From Lantana camara (taxonomy: Eukaryota > Streptophyta > Magnoliopsida > Lamiales > Verbenaceae): a stretch of DNA of 64,000 nucleotides. The notes under the pieces were generated by a model, which did no database searches, was not told where the DNA came from, and was given only the letters and a program-made list of their open reading frames with translations. The stretch is from the NCBI GenBank assembly GCA_037501455.1, contig CM074862.1, forward strand, positions 54,901,501 through 54,965,500. Reading direction: 5' to 3'. The position numbers and the translations under genes were made by a program. Shown here in pieces: positions 33,035-44,616 of this stretch (positions are counted from its first letter, which is position 1; each line of letters begins with the position of its first letter).

Positions 33035-33046
33035 GCTCTGATACCA
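33035..33046 (-). other. Primer-binding site of LARD element C (minus strand)
   Basis: GCTCTGATACCA on the plus strand, i.e. TGGTATCAGAGC on the minus strand, 8 bases from the right LTR. Confidence 0.9.
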
Positions 33047-33054
33047 CTTAAGGA

Positions 33055-36000
33055 TGTAACACCCCAAACGGAGAAGTGCCACATCCCCCGCACTATGACC
33101 CAGACCCGGAAGATGAAATGAAAGTCCATGCGCGAATCCGAATCAGAGCGAACGAGAGACCAACTCACACACTAGGCTAGGCGGATCTAACTTGACCAAA
33201 ACTCAAAGTGCAGAAGCAATTAAAACCAACAACAATAGATAGCGGAAGCATTTAAAACAAAACATACAAAGCAGGAGACGGGTTCAACTAGCATAGATAC
33301 CTAATCCCGAATAATAGATCAACAAACATAACAAGTGACGGGTTCAACTAGCATAAATCCCTAGTCCCGAACATCAACATAAAGTAATAATCATCAAGTG
33401 CCACAAGGGCCGAATGAGAGTGCCACGCAGGGCTACCGAATAGTAAAGTATAATCTCAAGTCTACAAGTCAAAGCATAAGTAAAGTGTATGAAAAGACAA
33501 ATGCAAATAGAAAGACTAGACCGACGAAGTGCAACTCAAAGGACTCACTTCCGCCTAGCAAACGCCAACAATCCTGCAACTAAAAGTGTAAATGAGGGGT
33601 CAGTCAACTTGACCGAGTGAGGGGGCTAACGCACACCCACAATATATATATAAGGAGCATAGCACAGAAAAAAAAGGATGGACTCATGAACCGGGAGTAG
33701 GTGTTACATACCAAAACATTTAGAAAGAACCCAAATAAGATATAGATATAAGTTTGGAAATCATTTTCCAGAAAGACTCTATCCCGATTCATAATTCCAT
33801 AACATAACATAATCAACTGCTCGGCGAGTACGAGCTTCCAACCTCAACTCCTCATAACATAAATCAAAATCAATCCAACCTCTATAGCAATGATGGAGGA
33901 GATGTACCGTCCCCATACCATCGAGAATAAACCGTCTAAAATAGACTCACCCTCAAGGGGTTGCGAACCCACAAGAGTTCTCCCCGGCCTTAGCCGAAGG
34001 CTCAAGATATCACGCCTCCCTCATCACCCTAAGGTCGCACAATGATATCTCAAATGGAACTACGCAATGGATAAATGCCCCGACGGCCCTAACCGTCCCG
34101 GGGGTACCCATTCCGCAGCTCACCAGGATCGATCCACACACAGATCACAACGGATCACAACATAACAGATCACGACGGATCACATACGCTAATCTTTCAT
34201 GGCAATCTCGCTACAAAACATAACGTAAGGTACTTTTCAAAACAGCTTACATATGCTTTCATATTTAATTTTCCAAACAGAGTTGATTCAGAAGGTCATA
34301 AACATATCATATCCAACACATACGCATTTATAATAGATTTACTCGCATGCAAGAGATGAAATCTGCATATTAAGGCCATAGGTCGCATAACTATACAAAA
34401 TCCTAAACCTCACCTCGTGAAAGTAGAGTCTGAGAGTGTGAAGGGCCAAACACTCTAAACCTCGGGCCCACCGGCACCACCAAACTCTGTGACAAGACAT
34501 ACAGAAGCCCAGACTTAGACTCTATATGAACCAAACAAGACGCACGGCGTTGCTCAACATGATCGTGGTTATGCATAAGTGTTCATGTTTTGCTTGGATA
34601 AGGTGTCGTGTTCATTCAAGGCATATCAATGCTCAACAAGGTCATATTTACAAGCAACCGACACGTAATTCCATATCCAAAGATGCAAGATCAATTTAGG
34701 AAGTCAATGTATTAACAAAATGCATATTAAATTATCCAATGTCACAGTGTTCAATTATAATATTAGAATTAAGCATCAAGTTCATGACGAGTTATAAAGT
34801 GCATAAGTACGAGCATCTTGATCATAGAAACATACAAGGTTGTCGTACGTAGACGGCATACTTGATACAAATAAACAGTGCATTTAATTCACTTAAGATC
34901 ATACTTTACAACTTCACATCATGTTTGGTACATAAGCTCAAGTCACTTTCATAGTTTCATAAATATTACACTTACATCCCCTAAGTTATTTATAAAAGTT
35001 TAGAATTATTACACATACATCCCCTTAGTTGATTACTAAGCATAATTGTTCGTTTAAAGTGTTTATATAATTATTCAACTAGGAATTAATTACTTACAAG
35101 CATGACAATTATCAATTTATAGTAATTCATAATATACCATTTTCAAGTAGTAAGAGTAAATCAAGATATTACAATTCTAACTCCTATCATGCATAAAGTC
35201 TCAAGTTGTTCAAGCATCTTTCATGTATCTAAATTTATATTTGAAACACAATTTACAATTAACATAACATTGAGAACGTCTCAAATTCATATAGAGAAAT
35301 CACAACATTTTCGTTCTTCTAAAATATCATTCAAGTTCATTTAGTCACATAAAAGATTAGTTTCTAAATATTACACTAACACCCCTTCATATCTAAACAT
35401 ATAACACAAATTCATCACATCGGGATTCAAATTGTAAATTAAAACATTCATGCATATCACAATCCATTCAATTCATGTTTTCATTTACGATTGGAATATA
35501 TCTCGATCAACAGACCAACAATAACCAATTTATTTGCACTTAAAACAATTAATTCAAATAATCATAATTACGCAAAATAATTCGTAATAAATAGATCGAG
35601 TGTCCGATTAACGAATGGAAAGTCGCCGGATTGCAGCCACCGGAGCCGCCGGAAAGTCGCCGGGCCGCGATCAAAAGTCGCCGGAAAAATCCCGAAAAAT
35701 CAGTCCTGAATGAAGTCTTCGTGCCCGTTCCGAATCCTCGATCAATTTCTGGAAATTCCAAGCCGATTGTCCTAGATCTGAATCTAAGAACACGAAAACC
35801 CTAAATCTTCAAACTCAAATTACTTCCAAAACGGTGAACCAAAATACGATCTGAAAGAGGCGTTGTCTTACCCATGATGAGCTCTTCGAAAGCCCTAAGG
35901 TAGCTTTCCGGAAAAATCCTCGGAGCTAGTGCCGCCGTTGCACCGCTACTTTGCCACCGCCGATCCACCGCCAAACCACCCAATCTGGAGTCGCCTGATC

Positions 36001-37023
36001 ACAGGCCACTAGTTCTCGTCGTTCCGAACAACTTTTGTGAAGAGCCCGAGACCAAAAGATGGCCAGAAAAGGCCCCCGTTGGCCGCCGAAGTTTCTGCCG
36101 CCGCCGCGAGCTTTGACGCTGCCCCGATGGCCGCGCCGCTGACGTGAAACGAACCGTCGGGATGTCCTCTTGCTGGGTCTTCGGCGCGTGCACCAAGGAG
36201 GTGGCCGGAAAATGCCACGAAACGACAGCGAAGTGGCGGCGGTCTGATAGCTCCGCCGCTGCTACTGAAATTCGGCCATAACTCCGCCACCGTTTGTCGT
36301 TAGCCTGTGAAATTGGTACTGTTGCGTCGGTCTCACCGAGATAATCGAAATGGACTATTCGTTTGTTGAATTCCATCGAGAAACGATCGAGTTATGGGCT
36401 CGTAACCGAAGCCGCGATAGTAACCCGCGGGAGAGAGAAAGTGGGAGAGGAGAGAGAGAGAGAGCGAAAAAGGGATTGGGAGAAATGTGTCTTGTGCACA
36501 AGCTATATACAACCGGGTATCCTTATCGCTTAGCAAAGAGTAATATCGCGTACAAATAATCGTGAATAAAATTGGTAAAGTTACGAATAAACATTCAAAC
36601 TCCGAATTAATTTTACAAATTAAAATGAAAGAGATAGATTTATCAATTAGAGTTTAATTCAATTTAATTTTAGAAACCTTTCGTACAATTTAACGACATT
36701 TCGTAAACACATGATTGACAATTAATCTCAAGTAATTCAAGTAAACCGAAATTAAACAAGTTAAGTAACATGATGGATTTAAAATCAACTTGACAATTAT
36801 TTCATGGAATAAATTTGAATTAAATCAAATTAGATAGTTAGGGTTAAATATGCGCGTAATTAATCAAGTTGCAATTAATCTTAGAATAATTCGAATGAAC
36901 ACATATTAAATTGCATTTACATTAAATCACATAATTCAAGAACTCTTAAATTAAACACACACGAGTGTAGAGACTTACTTGTTAATATCGTCAGGACGCC
37001 CTTCGAGAATACGGGGCGTCACA
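33055..37023 (-). repeat. Right LTR (5' LTR) of LARD element C
   Basis: 3969 bp, collinear with 26621-30645 with scattered substitutions and a few deletions, for example about 50 bases missing near 35620 and about 12 near 36118. TATATA at 36504-36509 on the minus strand would drive transcription of the element. Confidence 0.9.
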
Positions 37024-37303
37024 CTAGGTCCCAAATACATACCTATAGTTATCCCTCCACATTTCATTTTCAAGAACACAAAAAATCCCCACTTCTGTCA
37101 CTATAGGTTCTGCCTCACCCTCTCTCCCTCTAAGGTGATTCTTTTTCTTTTATTGTTTCATGCTTTATAAGGTATTCATAGGGTATTATGAATATAGCAT
37201 GGTTAGAATTAATTAAATTATGCCTTGAGGAATTTTATTTTATGAAATATATGTCTAATTGTTAGTTTAATGTAGAATGTGGCTACATATATGAATTTAG
37301 GGA
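37024..37303 (+). mobile_element. LTR-B copy 2, part b, truncated by a deletion junction
   Basis: Begins with the LARD target duplication CTAGG and is collinear with 55123-55400 of copy 3 (GGTCCCAAATACATACCTAT, CCTCACCCTCTCTCCCTC). Similarity stops at about 37298 (ATGAATTT), where copia E sequence begins. The remaining ~2 kb of this LTR is missing. Confidence 0.8.
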
Positions 37304-38610
37304 TTTATAATTAATTCTCCAATTAATTATATCTTAGCTTTATAACTAATTCGCCAATTAGTTATATTTGCACTAAATAATTAATTCTACAATTAATTAA
37401 CACAAGACGGAATCATGTAATTGCAGTCACGCTTCCAAACGCGCTCTTGACTCCTAACATGTACCATACAGGTGTGGTCTCATTTCGATCGATTATTTGA
37501 TCTTTCTAACAATAACCTTTGAACCCGGTATTTGTGTGTAACCCTCTAGGTTTAATTTCAGTTAGCGTTGAGCCTAATTAATTAATAATCTTTATTAATT
37601 AATTACCTCACAGACCACACGACCATAGTCTTGCAACAGGTGTGTGACCCCTACCCGAAATGTGAATGTATATTCGAAAGAACCTTTTAGTCAATGACAT
37701 CATGTGGGATACGATCCTCCTACCATCCTATCTCTCGATTAAGATCTAGGGCATGGGAACATGGAGAGCCCTACTAATCTTAATCTTAAAACAAAGTTCC
37801 CTTCATATTCCATTTGATCTCAATCAAAGAAAACCCAATTTTCTTGATGTCTTGATCTAACCACCTTGTGCAAGGATTTTAGGATGGAAGATGAATGACT
37901 TGTGAAATAAGAGATCATCTTGCCTACAACAAGTGTAAGTCCTTTATTGATTCCAACAATTCTCATATGTCACTTGTGTAATCCCAACATAGGCCGTTGG
38001 TCAGGTGTTTATTCGACACCCTTTTGATCCTATATCAAAGATTACAGAGTTAGCTTATATGAGACAATGTGGCATCTCAAGTCTAAGGATTAATTCCTCA
38101 CAACATTAATATGTGAGATATTTCCTAATCTGGAAGTTCTAGTAACGTCATTTCCCATTTAGGGATCTTCTCACGCAAGGCACTCTCAGTGAACTTGTTC
38201 TTACAACAAGCACCCTTGTGTATTGTGTACGCATCAACCTATGCACTTTACACCCCCATGAAACAGGATGATCCTTCTTAAGGACGCAACAACACAAGCA
38301 AGTCACAACAGAGGCAAAGTCGACACTCCCACTGTCTGTCGGCCTCATTGACTTGGAGAAGTTTCTAATCCTCGCCTATGGTGTTAAGAGCTTGTTTCAT
38401 GTGGTATTCCCATAATGACAAAGTTCTTAAAAGCCTCATCGAATTAGGGGAGTTCTAGACATGCAAACGTAATGGAAACACACAAAACACGTATTGGCAC
38501 ATAAGAAGTGTTCGCCTGTGATTACAATCATTCGTATATTATTCAAAGATTGTCTGGGATATAGGAAAAGTCCCAAAGCATAATAGCTTTCTGGGGCACT
38601 ATCCGCAACA
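37304..38610 (-). repeat. Left (3') LTR of copia E, truncated
   Basis: About 1.3 kb, collinear with 52520-53847. Both have CAATTAATTAACAC, ACGCGTCC/CGCTTCCAAACGCGCTC-like and GGTGTGTGACCCCTACCCG stretches. It ends ATCCGCAACA, then a reversed polypurine tract. About 0.8 kb of the LTR beyond 37304 is missing. Confidence 0.85.
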
Positions 38611-38621
38611 GTCTCCCACTG
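38611..38621 (-). other. Polypurine tract of copia E (minus strand)
   Basis: Plus strand GTCTCCCACTG, i.e. CAGTGGGAGAC on the minus strand, next to the 3' LTR and matching the young copia's AAGTGGGAGAT. Confidence 0.75.
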
Positions 38622-38629
38622 GCCCGCAA

Positions 38630-41600
38630 AAGCCTTTTAGGTCTATTCCAGGTTCCATCTTCCCAAGATGTATTTTTAGAGCCATATTGACTTTGGGCGT
38701 TTCCAAAGTGGATCTGCTATATTCGCTGCTGATGTGAATGTTTCTAGTTTGCACATCATTAAGGAAACACTATTTCCTTATTCCCGTGGTCTGGTCCCTT
38801 GGCGAGGTCTCGGTACTTGTACAACCATCCATTTCATCATACAATTTGATAATGGGGTTGTTTCATGCTAGGAACTTCATCAACAGATTAGATGGAGTTT
38901 CTTACCCAAACACTTAGCTTAGCGTTATTCAATACGGCTAAGTATTCAACCTTATAGTCTAATCTATAGTGCTTCTCGATTGGAACTCTTTCCAAAGCAC
39001 TGTTCTGCCATCTAGGTAGAACGAGTATCCTCTCATAGATCAATAATTATCTTTGTTTTTTATGCAATGATTACCTCAAATAATCCTTTAATGACGAGAT
39101 CTTGTTGGACTCTTAAAATATATCCTCATTTCTTCTAAAGTACTTAGAGGGTATTTTTACAGCAATCCAGTGACATTCTCTAAGGTTACATTTAGAATTG
39201 GCCCATTACGCTATGTGTTACGCCAAATTTTGTCGCGTACATAATTTTACATAAATTATACTCCCTTTTCATAAAAGGGTTTTGAACATTAGAACATATC
39301 CTCTTCAAAAGAGATGTTCCATTGTCCATTGGAAATTCTGTAGGAATCTTCCATACAAAAACATTTTAGTACAACGTTTATGTACCTTGACTGTGATAAT
39401 CCAATCATTCTCTTAAATCTATCTCCATAGATATTTGTCTAGAGAATGTAGGATCTATCACCAAGATCTGTCATCTCAAAATGGTTCCTAACCATGTTTT
39501 GGTGACTTTTATGTCATCCTTCGCATTCCCAATGAGAAGAATGTCATTTTCATAAAGTACCAAAAGTTGAACTTTTAGTCTCTAACACTTTCTTGTACAC
39601 GCTATGCTCGAATTTTAGGTCAAACAACTTTGACTATTTTACTAATTCGAATACTCTAATTCCTAGAAGCTTAGTTCAATTTCAAAAATTGATCATTTGG
39701 AGTATGTAAACCTTTTACTTACTCCCACTAAATGTGAAATCCATGGATGTGCCATATTTATGTCTTCATCAATCTCATATTGATGAGACAAGCTTGATAC
39801 TATAAAGTAGTTCAACTAAGGTCCAAACTTAGTTTGACTATATGGAATCCATTTTAGATTTCATAGTTTTCTTTCACTGCCCAGATTCCAAATATGACAG
39901 CGCCTCCTCATGGGTAAATGGATCAATATCCACTTAAGAAGATTTTATGGTGTAAACCATATTATCTTGTGGGCTATCGAGGAACGTGTTTTGAACGCAT
40001 TGTCGGAGGAAAGTTTACTCGTGTACTATCTCTTTAGTTTTGCTAAGTTTTATTAGAACGGTTCATTTCTTCTTATTGTGGCGTGGGGTTTGCCCTCAAA
40101 CCTTTTGAAGTCTTTGGGCTTACCTTTCTTCTATTTTAGGAACAATTCCTTAAGAAAGGTATATTCTTTAAAACAAACAACATTTGTTCAAAAGAATCGT
40201 AGAAACAATATTCTATATTGTTTGTATAGACTTGAACTAGTTTCCATCTTATCTCTCAATTTCTTCTTCAATTAAGAAGAATCAAGAGAGATACTTTCTT
40301 TAGAACAAACAACATTTGCTCCAAAAGAATCGCAAAAGCAATACTATTTATCGTTCATATTAACTTGAACTTGTTTCAAGTTCATATCCTACTGTCTTCT
40401 TCACTTGAGATGACTCCCACTATCCTCTTCATATAAGAAGACAATCTCAAAATTCTAAGATAAGAATTATTAAGGAATTTGAATGCCACAATTCATAGTT
40501 CATTTAAGGGACTGATTTGGAACGTGTAAGATTCAAAATCCCAACTGTGTTTTCTGAAGCATAAGTTCAGAACGAAGTTAAGTCAGTAACGAGAATGAAC
40601 CATATCTTATATGGTTATGTTCCTTCATTCAAAATACTAATTTATTCTTGAATAAGTTTACTAAGGGATAATCTTATTATCTCTAAGATTACTAAGGAAT
40701 TAGTCACTAAGATATCTTATATCTCGATCCGATCGACCTACTTATGTCTTATGACTACCAAGGTTCCTAACCTTCCTTATTTTGAAATTCTAATAATTTC
40801 ACAAAAGTTTCAAATTCGTACTTCATTAAGTACGCATATTCATAATTAAACTAGTGATTTTGACTAGTGCTTATATTAAATAATCCAAAATCATTAGTGA
40901 GGATTGAGATTCATATGAACTTTGGAGCGCATTTCTCGTTTCACATAAATGAGGTTTCGGGAACGTTTCCCTCTAAATAGGATTCTTAGGAAGTGAAATC
41001 TTTGAGTTCATTTTTGTAAAAGGATCCTAAGATGATTAACTTGCTAATCCCATTTAGGACGTTCCAAAGTTATTTGAAACTTTGTCATCTTACTTACTTA
41101 TGCTATCTCGTTGTATGTTCAAAACATCAATGCTATGAGTTTTGCACAACAGTTTGTGTAAAATTAACTCAAGACTAGTGAATTATGATCCTATTGGAAT
41201 TACGACAACGAGAGACACACGGAGTATCCTTATATTGTTTGCAGTTCCTTTCCAAGGCCCTAGTTTGCCACTATGGAAGCTAAAGTCTGATCTTTCTTTT
41301 AAGCTTTCCCTTCTCTCACCCCTCCATCGGGTTTTAAGGGTTTCTTCTTCTTTGGCCTAATGGCCTTTACCTTATTGGGTTTGGAAGAAGAACTAATCAT
41401 CATTACCTTTTAATCCTTCATAAGGATGCTCTCTTAAGTTATCAACTAATTTGATCAACTATGCTACAATAACATCATCTAAGATTGAGCAAAAGGGTCT
41501 AAAATGGTTATAGAAGAAATTCAAGCAATCAGTAGACTGAGAACTCGTTTCTTAGTTTGCGTATATGGGTGTAAGGTTCTCCTTAGTGAGGACTTTTAGT

Positions 41601-41960
41601 CCATGTTACACGTGTATTCCTTCATACAAATATGGAATAATTCATTTGATATGTTATACTTTGTAATACGTTCGTAAGAAAGTACAATTGCTCTTTAGTG
41701 TTCCTATAATGTGTTATACTTTGTAACACATCTATGAGGGAGTACAATTGCTCTTAAGTGTTTGAAGAATTTCCTTTCACATTTCAATTGCTTCTCTTAA
41801 GCCTAGGTTGAATTTTCACAATAGATGAAAAGTTTGCCTTTTAGGGAACAATTTTCTCCTTTGGAATCTTAAAACGGGTTTTAAGATTTGAATCCAACCA
41901 GAGTGGTTAGGACTTTAGTTAACTTGCTTGACTTAAGAATGGATACTAATGGGGTCACAT
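38630..41960 (-). pseudogene. Decayed gag-pol of copia E
   Basis: No long frame survives, but nucleotide similarity to the young copia's gag-pol is visible on the minus strand in matching order. The 3' end lies near 38640-38690 (CCATCTTCCCAAGATG). The RT entry region near 39890-39925 matches the young copia around 20455-20560. The segment near 39725-39750 matches CACATTCAGTGGGAGTGAGC of the young element. The start corresponds to the ATG at 41958-41960, because the upstream GTAGATTCTGTGATT-like context is shared. The interior is about 0.7 kb shorter than in the young element, with many frameshifts and stops. It encodes nothing functional. Confidence 0.7.
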
Positions 41961-44123
41961 TTCAACTTGTAGACAATCACAGAACTACAACCTAAATGCT
42001 AAGCAGAGAAAATGTGAGCATATTGAATAATAACGTAACACATAGGATTAGGTCTTTTATCATATGTGACTCCCACTGTTTTTGGAAGGTCTATAAATCC
42101 CGAACGAACTTAGAAGAAACTTGCTTTCTCAAGCATCCTTAGTTTTAGACCCACAGCTCGTGAGACATCCAAAGGTCTAAGAATCTTTAGGTATGTACGA
42201 AATTGCCAATTCTATCTCCCTGGAATTCTTAGTAATATTTTTTCATCACTGATCTTTCAATCATAGACCCACGACTCGTGAGACATCCATATCTACTTCA
42301 GTGTTGAGCGGGACCACCAATCATAAGATCTCAATCAAACTTAGTCCAAAACGACCCACGACTCATGAGACATCACCCATTCCAAAATGATCAAGAAATA
42401 TCAATCACCTAAGGTGATCAATCAAGAAACTAAGATTTAATAGGCTGCACTAATAACCCCACAACTCGTGAGACAACAATTAGCTTACCTACTAACCCAT
42501 AAATCCTATTGATGGAATGCTAGGGATTTTATTACCGTAAGAGAATACCTATTTATTCGAAAGTTGCTCAATATTTTAGTTAGGTATTTTTGAATTAACC
42601 GGATGGTTGTCCAGTTTTGGCCTCACCAAGATATACAGTTATCCATTTTTAATTGTCTTGATTAATGCAGGTTCACATAAAATGCATCACAAAAGCAATT
42701 AGCAGATAACATGTCATAGCATGATACTAATTATGTGATGATCAAGGGTATCCTAATCTTATATATGATTATGGGAGCCACTCCATAATCACTAGTTCTA
42801 ACATTCAGGCTACATAAGACGGTTCACATCACATAGGGGTACAGAATTTAATGGAAAACCCTATCTATTACATTAATAGAAACCCTCCTAAACATTTTGA
42901 GGGGTCTTCTCTTATGGCCACCGTTCTTCAAGTGTTCCATGTGGACCCCTCTTGCTCCTTGGGTACTTGTCTCCAAAATGAAAAGAAAATTCCTCACTTC
43001 CTCTCTTAACATAAAGTAATATGGCTCAACCTTCATATTGACCATAGACAAATACACGGGGTATACCCCGACCCAAAAACAATAATAAGGAAAGCCACAT
43101 AATAAACACATATCAGTACGCACATAAGTAGGGCTCCAACCCCAATTGAAATAACGCACTGTGGTGCTCCGACCCCAATTGAAATCTTTCGTGTGCAGAA
43201 ATTAAAACATACATAAGACTAACCCATGATCACCTAGACTAGCATGCTCCTGCTTGAATTTAAATTTACCAATTAAATTTAAAATTCCTGCTTGACTTCA
43301 AGTTACAACTAACTTAAGTAATTTGAATATTAGTTCATTATTCAAGAATTTATTCAAAGTCAAATTTTAATTTTTATCAAAAAATATCATTCAAAGTGAT
43401 ATTTGTTAATTTTCTTGAAAATTAGAACTTGAATTTAATTCATAAAATCCCAAATTTTATAATTATTTCAAATAAATAATTATATAATTTTAAAATCAAA
43501 TCAAATTTTCGTAATTCAAGATTTTCGAAACATGGAAAACACGAAACGAAAACGAGGATGCCAAGCTCTGGGATCAACCCCGCAAGGCGCACGGTCGTCG
43601 CCCGCAAGCGCTCATAGAAGGCACCGCGCACGCAGCTCGCGGAGGTTCCGAAGGAGTACAGCAATGCTACGGGAGTTCCTGTATGCGCGCACACGACGAC
43701 GCAGTAGAGCTACGCGAACGTGCCGTGTGTGGGTGCTCCCGGCGTCTCTCGAAACTTCGTGCAGCAGTGCCTAGGCGTGCCCGGCGACTGCGCGCAACGG
43801 GCTTACGGATTTACAGGGCTGCGTGATGTAGCCCCATGCGCGTACATGATGCATGCGGGTGAACCAGTTCCGAATTTCGTTTCGTAATTTCAGTAAATTC
43901 AAGCAATACAATTTCGAATGAAAATAGTTCAAAACAATCTGAATCTAAATAGCTTAAATACAGATTAATCAGAAAAAAAAATTTGACGAATTTTCAAGAA
44001 ACAGTTTTGATCCGACAAATTCGTATTTCGCACAAAAAGCAAGAATACATAACTATTATCCAAATTCAAGAATTTTTAGTCAAAATTCATTCAATAACAG
44101 TTTCGAAACGAAAGTTGCAAGGT
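41961..44123 (-). other. Leader of copia E with GC-rich block
   Basis: Non-coding. Conserved with the young copia leader are: the CAGTGGGAG site near 42072, the four-copy motif, the duplicated CAATTGGGGTYGGAGC phrase (near 43128 and 43165), and a GC-rich block at about 43540-43860. Open frames in that block (for example 43532-43774) are a by-product of composition. Confidence 0.7.
42150..42475 (-). repeat. Four-copy leader motif of copia E
   Basis: On the plus strand CCCACRRCTCRTGAGACA at 42150-42167, 42268-42285, 42355-42372 and 42458-42475; on the minus strand TGTCTCACGAGTCGTGGG. Copy number and spacing match the array at 17583-17903. The palindrome ATCACCTAAGGTGAT at 42404-42418 is the counterpart of 17639-17653. 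Confidence 0.85.
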
Positions 44124-44136
44124 GGCTCTGATACCA
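44124..44136 (-). other. Primer-binding site of copia E (minus strand)
   Basis: GGCTCTGATACCA on the plus strand; minus strand TGGTATCAGAGCC. The LTR starts two bases further on at 44139 with a mutated terminus (TTTTGG where the young copia has TGTTGG). Confidence 0.88.
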
Positions 44137-44138
44137 CT

Positions 44139-44588
44139 TTTTGGAAAACAGCAGAGTTAAAGCAGCGGATGTTTAAAATTTTTTCCAAAAGGGCCTGTGA
44201 TCTTGGAAAGTTCGTTTCAAAACATAAGGGATTACAACAAACTTAAAATAATTGAAGCTTTCTTGAAACGTTTTGAGCCGCCCTCAAACGTTCTTCATGC
44301 GGCATGAATCCCCGTTTCTTGATCGATTCTTTCTTCGAGATTCCAAAGTAGAAATCCTCTAGAGTATTAATCCACACCGACCTAAATTCAAATCATGTTA
44401 GTGAGTATGCTAGTACTATAACTGGTATATTAAAGAAACAGAAACGAGAAAATGAGATCAAGAGAATTATCCCCAAAATTCCATGAAGGTTGGTCGTGAT
44501 CTCCACATCACTTGTAAGCCCCAAAATTTCGAACCTCAAGCCCCTTTTGTAGTGTGGGGTTCGAAACCTAAAACCTTGTAGGAGATGG
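44139..44588 (-). repeat. Right (5') LTR of copia E, part a
   Basis: Matches the end of the young copia LTR on the minus strand (AAACAG..CAGCGG, TTGAAACGTTTTGAGCCGCC). It is interrupted at 44588 by the CACTA element and resumes at 52185. The TGG at 44586-44588 is the CACTA target duplication. Confidence 0.85.
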
Positions 44589-44616
44589 CACTACAAGAAA
44601 AATTGGCTTTTACTAC
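44589..44616. repeat. Left terminal inverted repeat of the CACTA element
   Basis: CACTACAAGAAAAA, then 14 further bases ending TTTTACTAC. It pairs with 52154-52181 with three mismatches. Subterminal CGTAGTAAA-type words continue to about 44770. Confidence 0.92.

Larger units (their letters stand above)
26621..37023 (-). mobile_element. LARD-type non-coding LTR retrotransposon (element C)
   Basis: Two direct LTRs of 4025 and 3969 bp surround a 2.4-kb interior with no protein-coding frame. On the minus strand the LTR starts TGTGACGCCCCG and ends GGTGTTACA. The primer-binding site (33035-33046) and polypurine tract (30646-30660) both show that the element runs right to left. The 5-bp flanks CTAAG (26616-26620) and CTAGG (37024-37028) differ by one base. 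The empty site CTAGG is at 55123-55127. Long LTRs plus a non-coding interior fit a large retrotransposon derivative (LARD), which would need another element's Gag and Pol. Its primer-site flank (CTCTAGGTTGC) matches the B remnant at 24755-24766, hinting at a B/Tekay-like helper. Confidence 0.9.
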
